Part shown: positions 1 to 6,186 of the stretch, piece after piece
Layout of the letters: every line of letters begins with the position of its first letter
How positions within the stretch are numbered: the first letter of the stretch is position 1
DNA from: Phytoactinopolyspora endophytica
GTDB taxonomy: Bacteria > Actinomycetota > Actinomycetes > Jiangellales > Jiangellaceae
Assembly: GCF_004138495.1 (NCBI RefSeq)
Contig: NZ_ML142872.1
Coordinates: 37,593-46,176 of the forward strand
Direction of reading: 5' to 3'
Length of the DNA: 8,584 nucleotides
The notes under the pieces: generated by a model
The model's input: the letters and a program-made list of their open reading frames with translations, nothing else
Database searches by the model: none
Told to the model about the DNA's origin: nothing
Position numbers and translations under genes: made by a program

Positions 1-49
1 CGCCCCTCACCCTTCACCACGGGAATGCGTGATCGGGACTGAGACGTCG

Positions 50-160
50 CGCAGAACGGGCGAAGCGATCGCCAGGCTCAAGCCCAACCGGGCCACAGCG
101 GAACCGGGCTTATATGCCCGGCGTAACCCGCTGCCTGGAGATCGCTTCGCCCATTCCGCG
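50..160. repeat. Long imperfect inverted repeat, possible terminator of the lipoprotein gene
   Basis: Bases 50-77 pair with 133-160: 25 of 28 positions match, with mismatches at 53/157, 57/153 and 71/139. The core arms, 58-77 and 133-152, match at 19 of 20. The 55-base interior holds a perfect 6-bp hairpin, CCGGGC (104-109) and GCCCGG (116-121) around the loop TTATAT, and a direct repeat AACCGGGC at 86-93 and 102-109. It begins 25 bases downstream of the minus-strand stop at 185. It could therefore end transcription of that gene or protect the 3' end of its RNA. No T-tract follows on either strand, so a classical intrinsic terminator is not proven. A small repeated intergenic element is the alternative. 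Confidence 0.75.
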
Positions 161-184
161 TGGCCTGTGAGGTCACGCCACCTT

Positions 185-796
185 CTACTCGTCGTCCTCG
201 GGCACTTCCTCGTTGAACGAGATCGTGGGGGGATCCTCGTCCGAGTCTTCGGAGTCGTCCACGGTGTTCTCCGCGTCCTGCGACCCGTCCTCGTCCGGCT
301 CCTCCACGTCGGCGGGATCCTCATCGGTAGCGCGCAGTTCCAGTGGGTCCCCGTTCTGCGGCGTCAGGGTGAGCACGTCACCGCTGACCTCGACCGTGGC
401 CTCGCCGTCGAGTGCACCGAGCAGCGCCTTGTCGATGTCGCCCAGCTCGTCCATGCAGGCGCGGGTCGTGGCGATCACCTCGGTGAAGGTGACTGTGCCC
501 GCCTCCTCATCGACGTCGGCATTGCCGCCGAAGCTGTTGCACCCGGTGTTGCCGGACACCTCGCCGTCGTCGATCACGAACATCGCTTCGGCCGGCGGCT
601 CGCTCGGTAGGTCTTCGACGGAAGTGACGTCGAAAAGCTTCCATGTTGTGCCGGTCAGCGGGAGGCTCTCGGTCTCCGACCCGGAGTCGTTGTCCTCGGG
701 GACGACCGTGGTGTCGTCGTCTTCGCCGTTTCCACACGCAGTCAGGACGGCGGCACTGGTGACCGCCGCAACCAGAAATCCAAGTCGTCGTCTCAT
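185..796 (-). CDS. META-domain (HslJ-like) lipoprotein with acidic tail
   Basis: This is a predicted secreted lipoprotein of 203 residues. The ATG at 796 is chosen because it gives a textbook lipoprotein signal: MRRR, a hydrophobic stretch (residues 5-19) and the lipobox LTAC with Cys21 as the lipidated residue. The upstream in-frame extension to 919 is arginine-rich and would bury this signal. An acidic linker (22-46) leads to a META domain (about 47-156) with the family marks LTGTTWKL (47-54), GCNSFGG (85-91) and TRAC (111-114). Cys86 and Cys114 could form a disulfide. The last roughly 47 residues are almost all acidic or polar, an unusual appendage for this family. META/HslJ proteins are linked to heat shock and novobiocin resistance in E. 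coli; the biochemical role is unclear. It lies 64 bases downstream of the beta-helix gene on the same strand, so co-transcription is possible, but an own promoter is suggested (805-830). The family call is firm and the function unknown. Confidence 0.9.
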   Translation of the reverse strand: MRRRLGFLVAAVTSAAVLTACGNGEDDDTTVVPEDNDSGSETESLPLTGTTWKLFDVTSVEDLPSEPPAEAMFVIDDGEVSGNTGCNSFGGNADVDEEAGTVTFTEVIATTRACMDELGDIDKALLGALDGEATVEVSGDVLTLTPQNGDPLELRATDEDPADVEEPDEDGSQDAENTVDDSEDSDEDPPTISFNEEVPEDDE

Positions 797-804
797 AACC
801 CTGA

Positions 805-830
805 GACGTACCCGGTCGCGGTCCCGTTCC
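805..830 (-). promoter_or_regulatory. Candidate ECF-sigma promoter for the META lipoprotein
   Basis: Reading the minus strand, GGAAC (826-830) is followed after 17 bases by CGTC (805-808), the spacing and elements typical of many ECF sigma-factor promoters. Only 8 bases separate CGTC from the ATG at 796, so transcription would start at or next to the start codon, giving a leaderless mRNA. This fits the lack of a strong ribosome site; only AGGG, very close to the ATG, is present. The motifs are short and chance occurrence in GC-rich DNA is possible. Confidence 0.35.
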
Positions 831-860
831 ACCGGGTTTGGACACATCTCATCGGACACC

Positions 861-3800
861 TCATCGGCGCCCCAGCACCCGGGTGACGGCCGCACCGATC
901 GTCGTGGCGAGCACCGCACCCATGAACATCAGCCCGTACGCGACCCAGAGGTCCATCCCACGTGGGTCCCATGCGGCCTGCTGGCCGAGCCGTACTACCG
1001 GAATCAGCAGGTCGATCGTGTACCCGACAGAGTTGTACGTCGGGTGTACGTCCTGCTCGATCGGTTCCAGCGCCCGGCCCGCGAAGTAGGCGGAGCCGAG
1101 CGCCAGCAGTCCGGCGAACCAGAACCCCGCCAGACCGGGCCGGTAGCCGTACCCGACCATGACGTCCTGCACGTAGCCCCACACTTTCATCAGCAGATGC
1201 CCGAATGTGGACCGTCCGAGCAGGTCCCTGCGGTGTCGCTGGCGGGCCAGCAGCACGGTGCGAGCCCCCGCGTCGTCGCCGATCCGGCGGTAATGGGCGG
1301 CGAGCTGCTCGTAGGCCTGGTGCTGGTAGCCGGTGGGGTCGCGGCGCAGCCAGGCCAGCGCGGTTTCGACGTCGGCGCCGCCGGGATCGTCGAAGCTGAG
1401 CCCGGAGAGCAGCACGGTGGTCGTGTCCGAGGGGTCGAGGACCAGGGTGCGCACCTCGGCGTCGCGGAGGTCGACGGCGCACTCACCCTGAGGCAGATCC
1501 ACGGAACCGGCGCGCACCGCCGACAGGTCGATGTCCATCGGGCCGCTGAGCGCCCGAGGGGTGGTGATCGAAAGCCCGTCCAAGGACAGCCGACGTGCGA
1601 TCACGGCTTCCCTGATGGCCACGAGCGGCCGGGATTCGCCGCTGACGGCCAGGCCACTGCAGATCAGATCTCCGTTGACATGACTCCGGGCAAGGATGAC
1701 GACGCCGTCGATGTCCAGGTCGGTGAGCCGCAGCACGCCGCATGAGAGGTCGGACGCGGCTACCGCGGTGCTGTCGCCCGCGTCGATGGTGGCCCTCCGC
1801 ATGCTGACCCCGGATGCGAAGGTCGATCCGCTCAGCCGCACAGCGCCGCAGAACGTTCCGCCGTCGATGAGGAGGTCGTCCGCGGTCGTCTGCAGCGCGC
1901 TGAACACCACCGGACCTTCGGCCGACTCGATGCCGTCACCGGTGAAGCGCGCGTCGGCCAGCACGATCCGTCGCCGCACATGGGCCTGGTCCAGGCCGGC
2001 CGTCCCGGTGATCTCCGTACGCTCCAGGGAGACCTTGCCGCCGACGTCGATGCCGGTGCAGTCCAGTGCATGATGCCCGGGTGAGCGCAGTACACCCCCG
2101 TCCAGGATGAGGTCACCGCCCACGGTCGCGTCCCGGAATATGACCCGGCCGTCCGCCCAGAACGACCCGGCGTTCGCCGAGTACGGGTCGTCTCCGGCGA
2201 CGAGGTCGCCGCGGATCTGCGCTCTGGAGGCGATGAGTGCGTTGGCCTGTGGGTTGACCATGCGGGCACCGGTCAAGACGAGGCTGTCCGTGGTGATGGC
2301 CGTCAGCCGGACCGCGCCGGAGGAGACGAGCCCGCGTGCTGTGAGCCGTCCATCCACGCGCATGCCGATCGCGTCGATGACGATGCCGCGGCCCTCGACG
2401 TGGGCGTGCCGCAGCAGTACGTCGCTTCGGACCCGGGCCCGGAAGAGCCGGAGCTTCCCCTGGATCCGGGCGCCGTCCATGGCCAGGCTCTTGCCGATGT
2501 CTGTGTGCGAGAGGTCGATGTCACCGTTCGCTTGGAACGCCTCGCCGAAGATCACTCGTCCGCCGACGACCATCCGGGACCCGGTCAGCGCCGTCCGGCC
2601 GCCGCCGTCGAGTGTGGCGCCGGCGAGAAGCAGGGTGGTGCCGACACGTGCGCCGTAGGCGTTGAATGTCCCTTCGTTCCGCATTCCCTCACAGTTGAGC
2701 TCCCGGCGGATGGTCGCGGACTGGAGGTTGACCGACCAGCTGTCATGCGGCCAGCTGATTCGCGTGTCGGACAGACGGATGTAGGTCGCCTCGATCTCAT
2801 CGAAGGCGAGATGGCCGTCGAACGTGGCGGCGTCGGCGACGATGTTGGTGACGCGGGCCCCGCTGGCGACGACGGCCCGCCCGCCGGTGTCGCGGACGCT
2901 CAGGCCGCGTAACGCCACGGTGTCCCGGATGATGCAGCGGGGCAGGGAGATCGCGCCATGCGCCCGCGCTCCGTGCTCAATCTCGAACCGGTCGGCCTCC
3001 ACGTCGCCCGCGTGCAGGGCGTAGCCGCCGGGGCAGGCCAAGACCGCGCCGTTGAACGCGATGGTGCCGGTGATGGTGGCGTGACGGAGGTCGAGAGTGC
3101 CCGTGCATCTCATCCCGTCGCCATGTACGCCGGCCGCTCTCAACCGTCTCAAGTCCAGCGCTGTCCCGGCGCCGTTGCGGATGACGGCGTCGGTCATGTC
3201 CACCCGCCCGTCCACGGCTGAGGCTCCAGAGAACACGATCGCACCGCGGGCGCGCATGCCGGCCATGCCGAGCCGGCCCCCGACGACGAACCGCTCGGCG
3301 TGCAGGGCCTCGCCGTCGGCCGCGAACATCCTGGCGCGATCGAACAGGAGGTTCCCCCACACATTGAGGTTGTGTGCGCGGAACGGAGTCTCCGTGGTGA
3401 CGAACCTCGTGTCCTCGAACGACATCGAACGATGGATGCGGGTATCGGCGATGACCGTCGTCCCGACGTGACAGTCCCGGACGGTCACGGCCCCCTCGAC
3501 GTCGATCGACTCGGTCCTCAGGCCGGTCAGCCGGCACCGGACCAGCTCGATGCCGACGGCAGTGAGCTCGGAGAACCCCACTGCCTCGTCGATCCAGCAC
3601 ATGTCGAGCCGCAGCGGCCGGCCGAGCCTGCCGTAGCGGAAGCGCATGTCGCCGGTGATACGCGCACCCACGAGCCGGACGGCCGCTCCGTACGAGGCGG
3701 TGCCGTCCCGCACCAGCTCGGCAAGGACGTCGGCCCGGACGATGCGTTCCTCCGACCACGCGGAGCCGTCCTCGGCCGACCTCGGATCGATGTCCAGGCC

Positions 3801-3875
3801 GATGACGGCTTCCTCGCCCTGCTCCACCGCGTCTCGCAGCATCTTCTCGGCGGTGCTGAGCCTTTCGCGCGCCAC
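861..3875 (-). CDS. Large beta-helix repeat protein with C-terminal two-helix membrane anchor
   Basis: This is a 1004-residue protein of unknown function. It resembles an actinobacterial family often labelled 'membrane-associated oxidoreductase', although no nucleotide-binding or redox motif is visible. The GTG start at 3875 has a strong ribosome site. There is no signal peptide. After an N-terminal cap (about 1-65, with SEERIVRADVLAELVRDG), residues about 65-830 consist of short degenerate repeats of the form A-x-[IVF]-x-G-x-[VIL]-x-[LF]-x-x-A, such as ARITGDMRF, ATITGTIAF, ARIQGKLRL and ATVGGDLIL. These suggest a right-handed beta-helix of the pentapeptide or bactofilin kind. A helical basic segment follows (about 849-886, YEQLAAHYRRIGDDAGARTVLLARQRHRR). 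The C-terminus has WGYVQDVMVGYGYRP, a first membrane helix (about 912-934), an acidic loop containing YTIDLLIPVVRLGQ, and a second helix (about 974-1000). Positive charges before helix 1 and after helix 2 place the repeat domain in the cytoplasm, consistent with its 12 cysteines. It is divergent from fadE5 and upstream of the lipoprotein gene. Confidence 0.9.
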   Translation of the reverse strand: MARERLSTAEKMLRDAVEQGEEAVIGLDIDPRSAEDGSAWSEERIVRADVLAELVRDGTASYGAAVRLVGARITGDMRFRYGRLGRPLRLDMCWIDEAVGFSELTAVGIELVRCRLTGLRTESIDVEGAVTVRDCHVGTTVIADTRIHRSMSFEDTRFVTTETPFRAHNLNVWGNLLFDRARMFAADGEALHAERFVVGGRLGMAGMRARGAIVFSGASAVDGRVDMTDAVIRNGAGTALDLRRLRAAGVHGDGMRCTGTLDLRHATITGTIAFNGAVLACPGGYALHAGDVEADRFEIEHGARAHGAISLPRCIIRDTVALRGLSVRDTGGRAVVASGARVTNIVADAATFDGHLAFDEIEATYIRLSDTRISWPHDSWSVNLQSATIRRELNCEGMRNEGTFNAYGARVGTTLLLAGATLDGGGRTALTGSRMVVGGRVIFGEAFQANGDIDLSHTDIGKSLAMDGARIQGKLRLFRARVRSDVLLRHAHVEGRGIVIDAIGMRVDGRLTARGLVSSGAVRLTAITTDSLVLTGARMVNPQANALIASRAQIRGDLVAGDDPYSANAGSFWADGRVIFRDATVGGDLILDGGVLRSPGHHALDCTGIDVGGKVSLERTEITGTAGLDQAHVRRRIVLADARFTGDGIESAEGPVVFSALQTTADDLLIDGGTFCGAVRLSGSTFASGVSMRRATIDAGDSTAVAASDLSCGVLRLTDLDIDGVVILARSHVNGDLICSGLAVSGESRPLVAIREAVIARRLSLDGLSITTPRALSGPMDIDLSAVRAGSVDLPQGECAVDLRDAEVRTLVLDPSDTTTVLLSGLSFDDPGGADVETALAWLRRDPTGYQHQAYEQLAAHYRRIGDDAGARTVLLARQRHRRDLLGRSTFGHLLMKVWGYVQDVMVGYGYRPGLAGFWFAGLLALGSAYFAGRALEPIEQDVHPTYNSVGYTIDLLIPVVRLGQQAAWDPRGMDLWVAYGLMFMGAVLATTIGAAVTRVLGRR

Positions 3876-3880
3876 CTGGT

Positions 3881-3887
3881 CCTCCTT
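3881..3887 (-). promoter_or_regulatory. Ribosome binding site fixing the GTG start of the beta-helix gene
   Basis: The minus strand carries AAGGAGG five bases before the GTG at 3875, a near-ideal Shine-Dalgarno match. This supports GTG as the true start; the frame offers no other start further upstream. Confidence 0.8.
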
Positions 3888-3944
3888 CGCGTCGGCCGCG
3901 CAAGAGCGCCGCCTCCCGGAACCCTTGCCTGCGCAACCTCTACG

Positions 3945-3973
3945 AGAATCGCTGAGAGGTGGCCGATGATCAA
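3945..3973 (-). promoter_or_regulatory. Possible sigma70-type promoter of the beta-helix gene
   Basis: On the minus strand TTGATC (3968-3973, matching the TTGACA consensus at 4 of 6) is followed after 17 bases by GATTCT (3945-3950, 3 of 6 against TATAAT). It lies about 70 bases upstream of the GTG start. The -10 match is poor, so this is only the best candidate in the intergenic region. Confidence 0.2.
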
Positions 3974-4000
3974 GACCGCGAGGACGCCGGAAAGGTCCAC

Positions 4001-4029
4001 TTGCAAAAGTTACTGACGGGTAGCATCAT
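4001..4029 (+). promoter_or_regulatory. Possible fadE5 promoter
   Basis: TTGCAA (4001-4006, 4 of 6 against TTGACA) and CATCAT (4024-4029, 4 of 6 against TATAAT) are 17 bases apart. Transcription would start near 4036, inside the palindrome at 4032-4049. A protein bound there would block initiation, the usual arrangement for a repressor. The elements are weak, and the assignment leans on this geometry. Confidence 0.35.
4009..4024. promoter_or_regulatory. Degenerate second operator copy upstream of fadE5
   Basis: GTTACTGACGGGTAGC matches the stronger palindrome core GTTACTGGCTAGTAAC (4033-4048) at 12 of 16 positions, 24 bases upstream in the same orientation. Its outer half-sites GTTAC and GTAGC are themselves inverted with one mismatch. 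It overlaps the spacer of the candidate promoter. This suggests two repressor dimers binding in tandem, with this site the weaker. Confidence 0.4.
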
Positions 4030-4031
4030 GG

Positions 4032-4049
4032 GGTTACTGGCTAGTAACC
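4032..4049. promoter_or_regulatory. Palindromic operator before fadE5, TetR-type
   Basis: The 18-base sequence GGTTACTGGCTAGTAACC equals its own reverse complement except for one symmetric pair (positions 8 and 11), leaving outer arms GGTTACT and AGTAACC. It ends 27 bases before the fadE5 ATG and well upstream of the divergent gene. The size and symmetry suit a TetR-family dimer. Sites of this TTACT-N4-AGTAA type occur, as I recall, before actinobacterial fatty-acid degradation genes. The regulator, probably acyl-CoA responsive, is not encoded in this window. Confidence 0.7.
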
Positions 4050-4076
4050 AGCCCGGCACGGCCTGACGGAGGAAGC

Positions 4077-5936
4077 ATGGGCCACTACAAATCCAACCTG
4101 CAGGACATCGAGTTCACCCTGTTCGACGTGCTTGGACGGGACAAGCTGCTAGAGCGGGGACCGTTCTCCGACTTCGACACGGATACCGTTCGAAGCATCC
4201 TCGCCGAGGTCGACCGGATGAGCCGCGAGGAGCTGGCCGAGTCGTATCAAGAATCCGACCGCAACCCTCCCCGATACGACCCCGAACAGCGCACGGTCAC
4301 CGTGTCCGACGCGTTCAAGAAGAGCTACCGGGCGTTCGTCGACTCGGAGGTGTGGCGGTTCGCACTGCCGGAAGGGCTGGGCGGGACCCCGCTGCCACGT
4401 TCGGTCTACTGGGCCGCCGCGGAACTGATCACCGGCTCCAACGCCGCTGTGTGGATGTACGGATGTGGCCCTGCATTCGCCAGCGTGATCTGGAAGAACG
4501 GGACCGAGGCGCAGAAGCGCATCGCCGAGATCATGATCGAGCGACGCTGGGCCGCCACGATGGTACTGACCGAGCCGGACGCCGGCTCGGACGTCGGCGC
4601 CGGGCGCGCCAAGGCCAGCCCGCAGCAGGACGGCACCTGGCACATCGACGGCGTCAAACGGTTCATCACCTCCGGTGAGCACGACATGTCGGAGAACATC
4701 GTTCACCTCGTCCTCGCCCGCCCTGAGGGCGTCGACGGGGTCGGCGGGCCGGGCACGAAGGGACTGTCGCTGTTCATCGTCCCCAAGTTCCGTTTCGACC
4801 TGCAGACCGGTGACCTGCGCGAGCGTAACGGCGTCTACGCCACCAACGTCGAGAAGAAGATGGGTCTGAAGGTCTCATCCACCTGCGAGCTCACGTTCGG
4901 CGACGGCGAGCCGGCAGTGGGGTACCTGCTGGGTGAGGTCCATGACGGCATCGCCCAGATGTTCCAGGTCATCGAGTTCGCTCGGATGATGGTCGGCACC
5001 AAGGCCATCGCCACGCTCTCCACCGGCTACTTGAACGCCCTCGAGTACGCCAAGGAACGGGTCCAGGGGCCGGACCTGACGCGGGCCGCGGACAAGAACG
5101 CGCCGCGTGTCCCGATCACACACCACCCCGACGTACGCAGATCCCTGATGACGCAGAAGGCGTACGCGGAAGGCATGCGGGCACTGTTGCTGTTCACCGC
5201 GACGATGCAAGACCGCGTCATGGAGGCCGAGGCGAGCGGCGAGACGGACGAGGTCGCTGAACGGGTGAATGACCTCCTGCTTCCGATTGTCAAGGGTTAC
5301 GGTTCAGAGCGATCCTGGGCGCTGCTCGGTTCGGAGTCACTGCAGACCTTGGGTGGCTCCGGGTTCCTGCAGGACTACCCGTTGGAGCAGTATGTCCGTG
5401 ACGCCAAGATCGACACGCTCTACGAGGGAACCACGGCCATCCAAGGCCAGGACTTCTTCTTTCGCAAGATCGTCAAGGACAACGGGCAGGCCCTCGGCTG
5501 GCTGTCGGAGCAGATCCAGCAGACGCTGACGGCCGAGGCCGGGGGCGACCAGCTCAAGTCCGAGCGGGAGTTGCTGGCCACCGCGGTTGAGGACCTTCAG
5601 GGCATGCTCGGCGCGCTGATCGGTTTCCTCATGTCCGCAGACCCCGGCGCCGACGGCGGTGACCCGCGCAACGTCTACAAGGTTGGGCAGAACACCACGC
5701 GGCTGCTGCTCGCTGCCGGCGACGTGGTCGTCGGCTGGCTCTTGCTGCGTCAGGCGGCCGTCGCTCTGGAGAAGCTGGACCATGCGACCAAGCCGGCGGA
5801 CCGGGCGTTCTACGAGGGCAAGGTCGCCGCCGGCCGGTTCTTCGCCCGCCAGGTACTGCCGCGGCTGAGCGCGGAACGAGTCGTCGTCCAGAGCACCGAC
5901 AACGCGCTGATGGATCTCGACGAACACGCATTCTGA
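4077..5936 (+). CDS. fadE5: FadE5-type acyl-CoA dehydrogenase
   Basis: This FAD-dependent cytoplasmic enzyme oxidises acyl-CoA to trans-2-enoyl-CoA in the first step of fatty-acid beta-oxidation. The 619 residues match the length of mycobacterial FadE5 (about 611) and align with it end to end from memory, beginning GHYKSN and including [30 protein letters not shown] (162-175), [56 protein letters not shown] and [18 protein letters not shown]. The likely catalytic base is Glu450 in [20 protein letters not shown]-terminal helical extension (about 500-619), typical of this large acyl-CoA dehydrogenase subgroup, ends in [10 protein letters not shown]. The ATG has GGAGG at 4068-4072, four bases away. 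The gene appears monocistronic: a palindromic operator precedes it and a hairpin follows 29 bases after the stop. Mycobacterial FadE5 accepts a broad range of chain lengths; the exact substrate here is inferred only. Confidence 0.96.
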   Translation: MGHYKSNLQDIEFTLFDVLGRDKLLERGPFSDFDTDTVRSILAEVDRMSREELAESYQESDRNPPRYDPEQRTVTVSDAFKKSYRAFVDSEVWRFALPEGLGGTPLPRSVYWAAAELITGSNAAVWMYGCGPAFASVIWKNGTEAQKRIAEIMIERRWAATMVLTEPDAGSDVGAGRAKASPQQDGTWHIDGVKRFITSGEHDMSENIVHLVLARPEGVDGVGGPGTKGLSLFIVPKFRFDLQTGDLRERNGVYATNVEKKMGLKVSSTCELTFGDGEPAVGYLLGEVHDGIAQMFQVIEFARMMVGTKAIATLSTGYLNALEYAKERVQGPDLTRAADKNAPRVPITHHPDVRRSLMTQKAYAEGMRALLLFTATMQDRVMEAEASGETDEVAERVNDLLLPIVKGYGSERSWALLGSESLQTLGGSGFLQDYPLEQYVRDAKIDTLYEGTTAIQGQDFFFRKIVKDNGQALGWLSEQIQQTLTAEAGGDQLKSERELLATAVEDLQGMLGALIGFLMSADPGADGGDPRNVYKVGQNTTRLLLAAGDVVVGWLLLRQAAVALEKLDHATKPADRAFYEGKVAAGRFFARQVLPRLSAERVVVQSTDNALMDLDEHAF

Positions 5937-5964
5937 CCGAACCCGCGCAGGGACGTGGAGGGAA

Positions 5965-6000
5965 ACCCTGAGGACCCACGAGGATCCGGGAACTCAGGGT
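5965..6000 (+). terminator. Hairpin terminator after fadE5
   Basis: ACCCTGAG (5965-5972) and CTCAGGGT (5993-6000) form a perfect 8-bp stem, continued after a two-base internal loop by CCC (5975-5977) with GGG (5988-5990). It starts 29 bases past the fadE5 stop. There is no T-tract, which is common for actinobacterial hairpin terminators. It separates fadE5 from the membrane protein gene. Confidence 0.6.
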
Positions 6001-6017
6001 GGTGTCGAGGCGTTGTC
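5988..6017 (+). promoter_or_regulatory. Possible SigR/SigH-like promoter before the AlkP-like membrane gene
   Basis: GGGAAC (5988-5993) is followed after exactly 18 bases by GTTGTC (6012-6017), resembling the GGGAAT-N18-GTT pattern of stress sigma factors of the SigR/SigH type. It would leave a leader of about 165 bases before the GTG at 6187. The -35 part lies in the 3' arm of the fadE5 hairpin. No better promoter stands out in 5937-6186, but chance matches are plausible. Confidence 0.25.
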
Positions 6018-6186
6018 GACGGGTAAGTGGGTCACGTGCGGGTCGCGGCTCGGTATCGGTGTCGCGGGCTGTGCGTGTTGCCTGGCCTGACATGTGGAAG
6101 CATCTGACACCGTGGTTCCCTCTCTCGTGCGTCGCGTCCTGTTGAGGTCGGCTCGTGGTGCTGGCCAGGCGGGACGTGGAGAAGGC

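Noticed and set aside
797..919. Longer start for the META lipoprotein
   Set aside because: It would add 41 arginine- and proline-rich residues ahead of an intact lipoprotein signal and would overlap the beta-helix gene end.
213..1745. Plus-strand open frame of 510 codons
   Set aside because: It lies antisense to the META lipoprotein and the beta-helix gene, is serine- and arginine-rich low-complexity sequence, has no recognisable domain, and is explained by the high GC content.
2977..3936. Minus-strand open frame of 319 codons
   Set aside because: It overlaps the beta-helix gene in another frame and is arginine-dominated. The beta-helix frame has the strong ribosome site and repeat periodicity.
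3527..4006. Minus-strand frame starting at TTG with a hydrophobic N-terminus (LAVLIIGHLSAILVEVA)
   Set aside because: The first 40 codons could suggest a small membrane peptide, but there is no clear ribosome site, and the frame runs on for about 350 bases inside the beta-helix gene as compositional noise.
6094..6186. ATG at 6094 as start of the AlkP-like membrane protein
   Set aside because: It would place 31 extra residues before a clean signal peptide, whereas the GTG at 6187 has a well-placed GGAGAAGG site.
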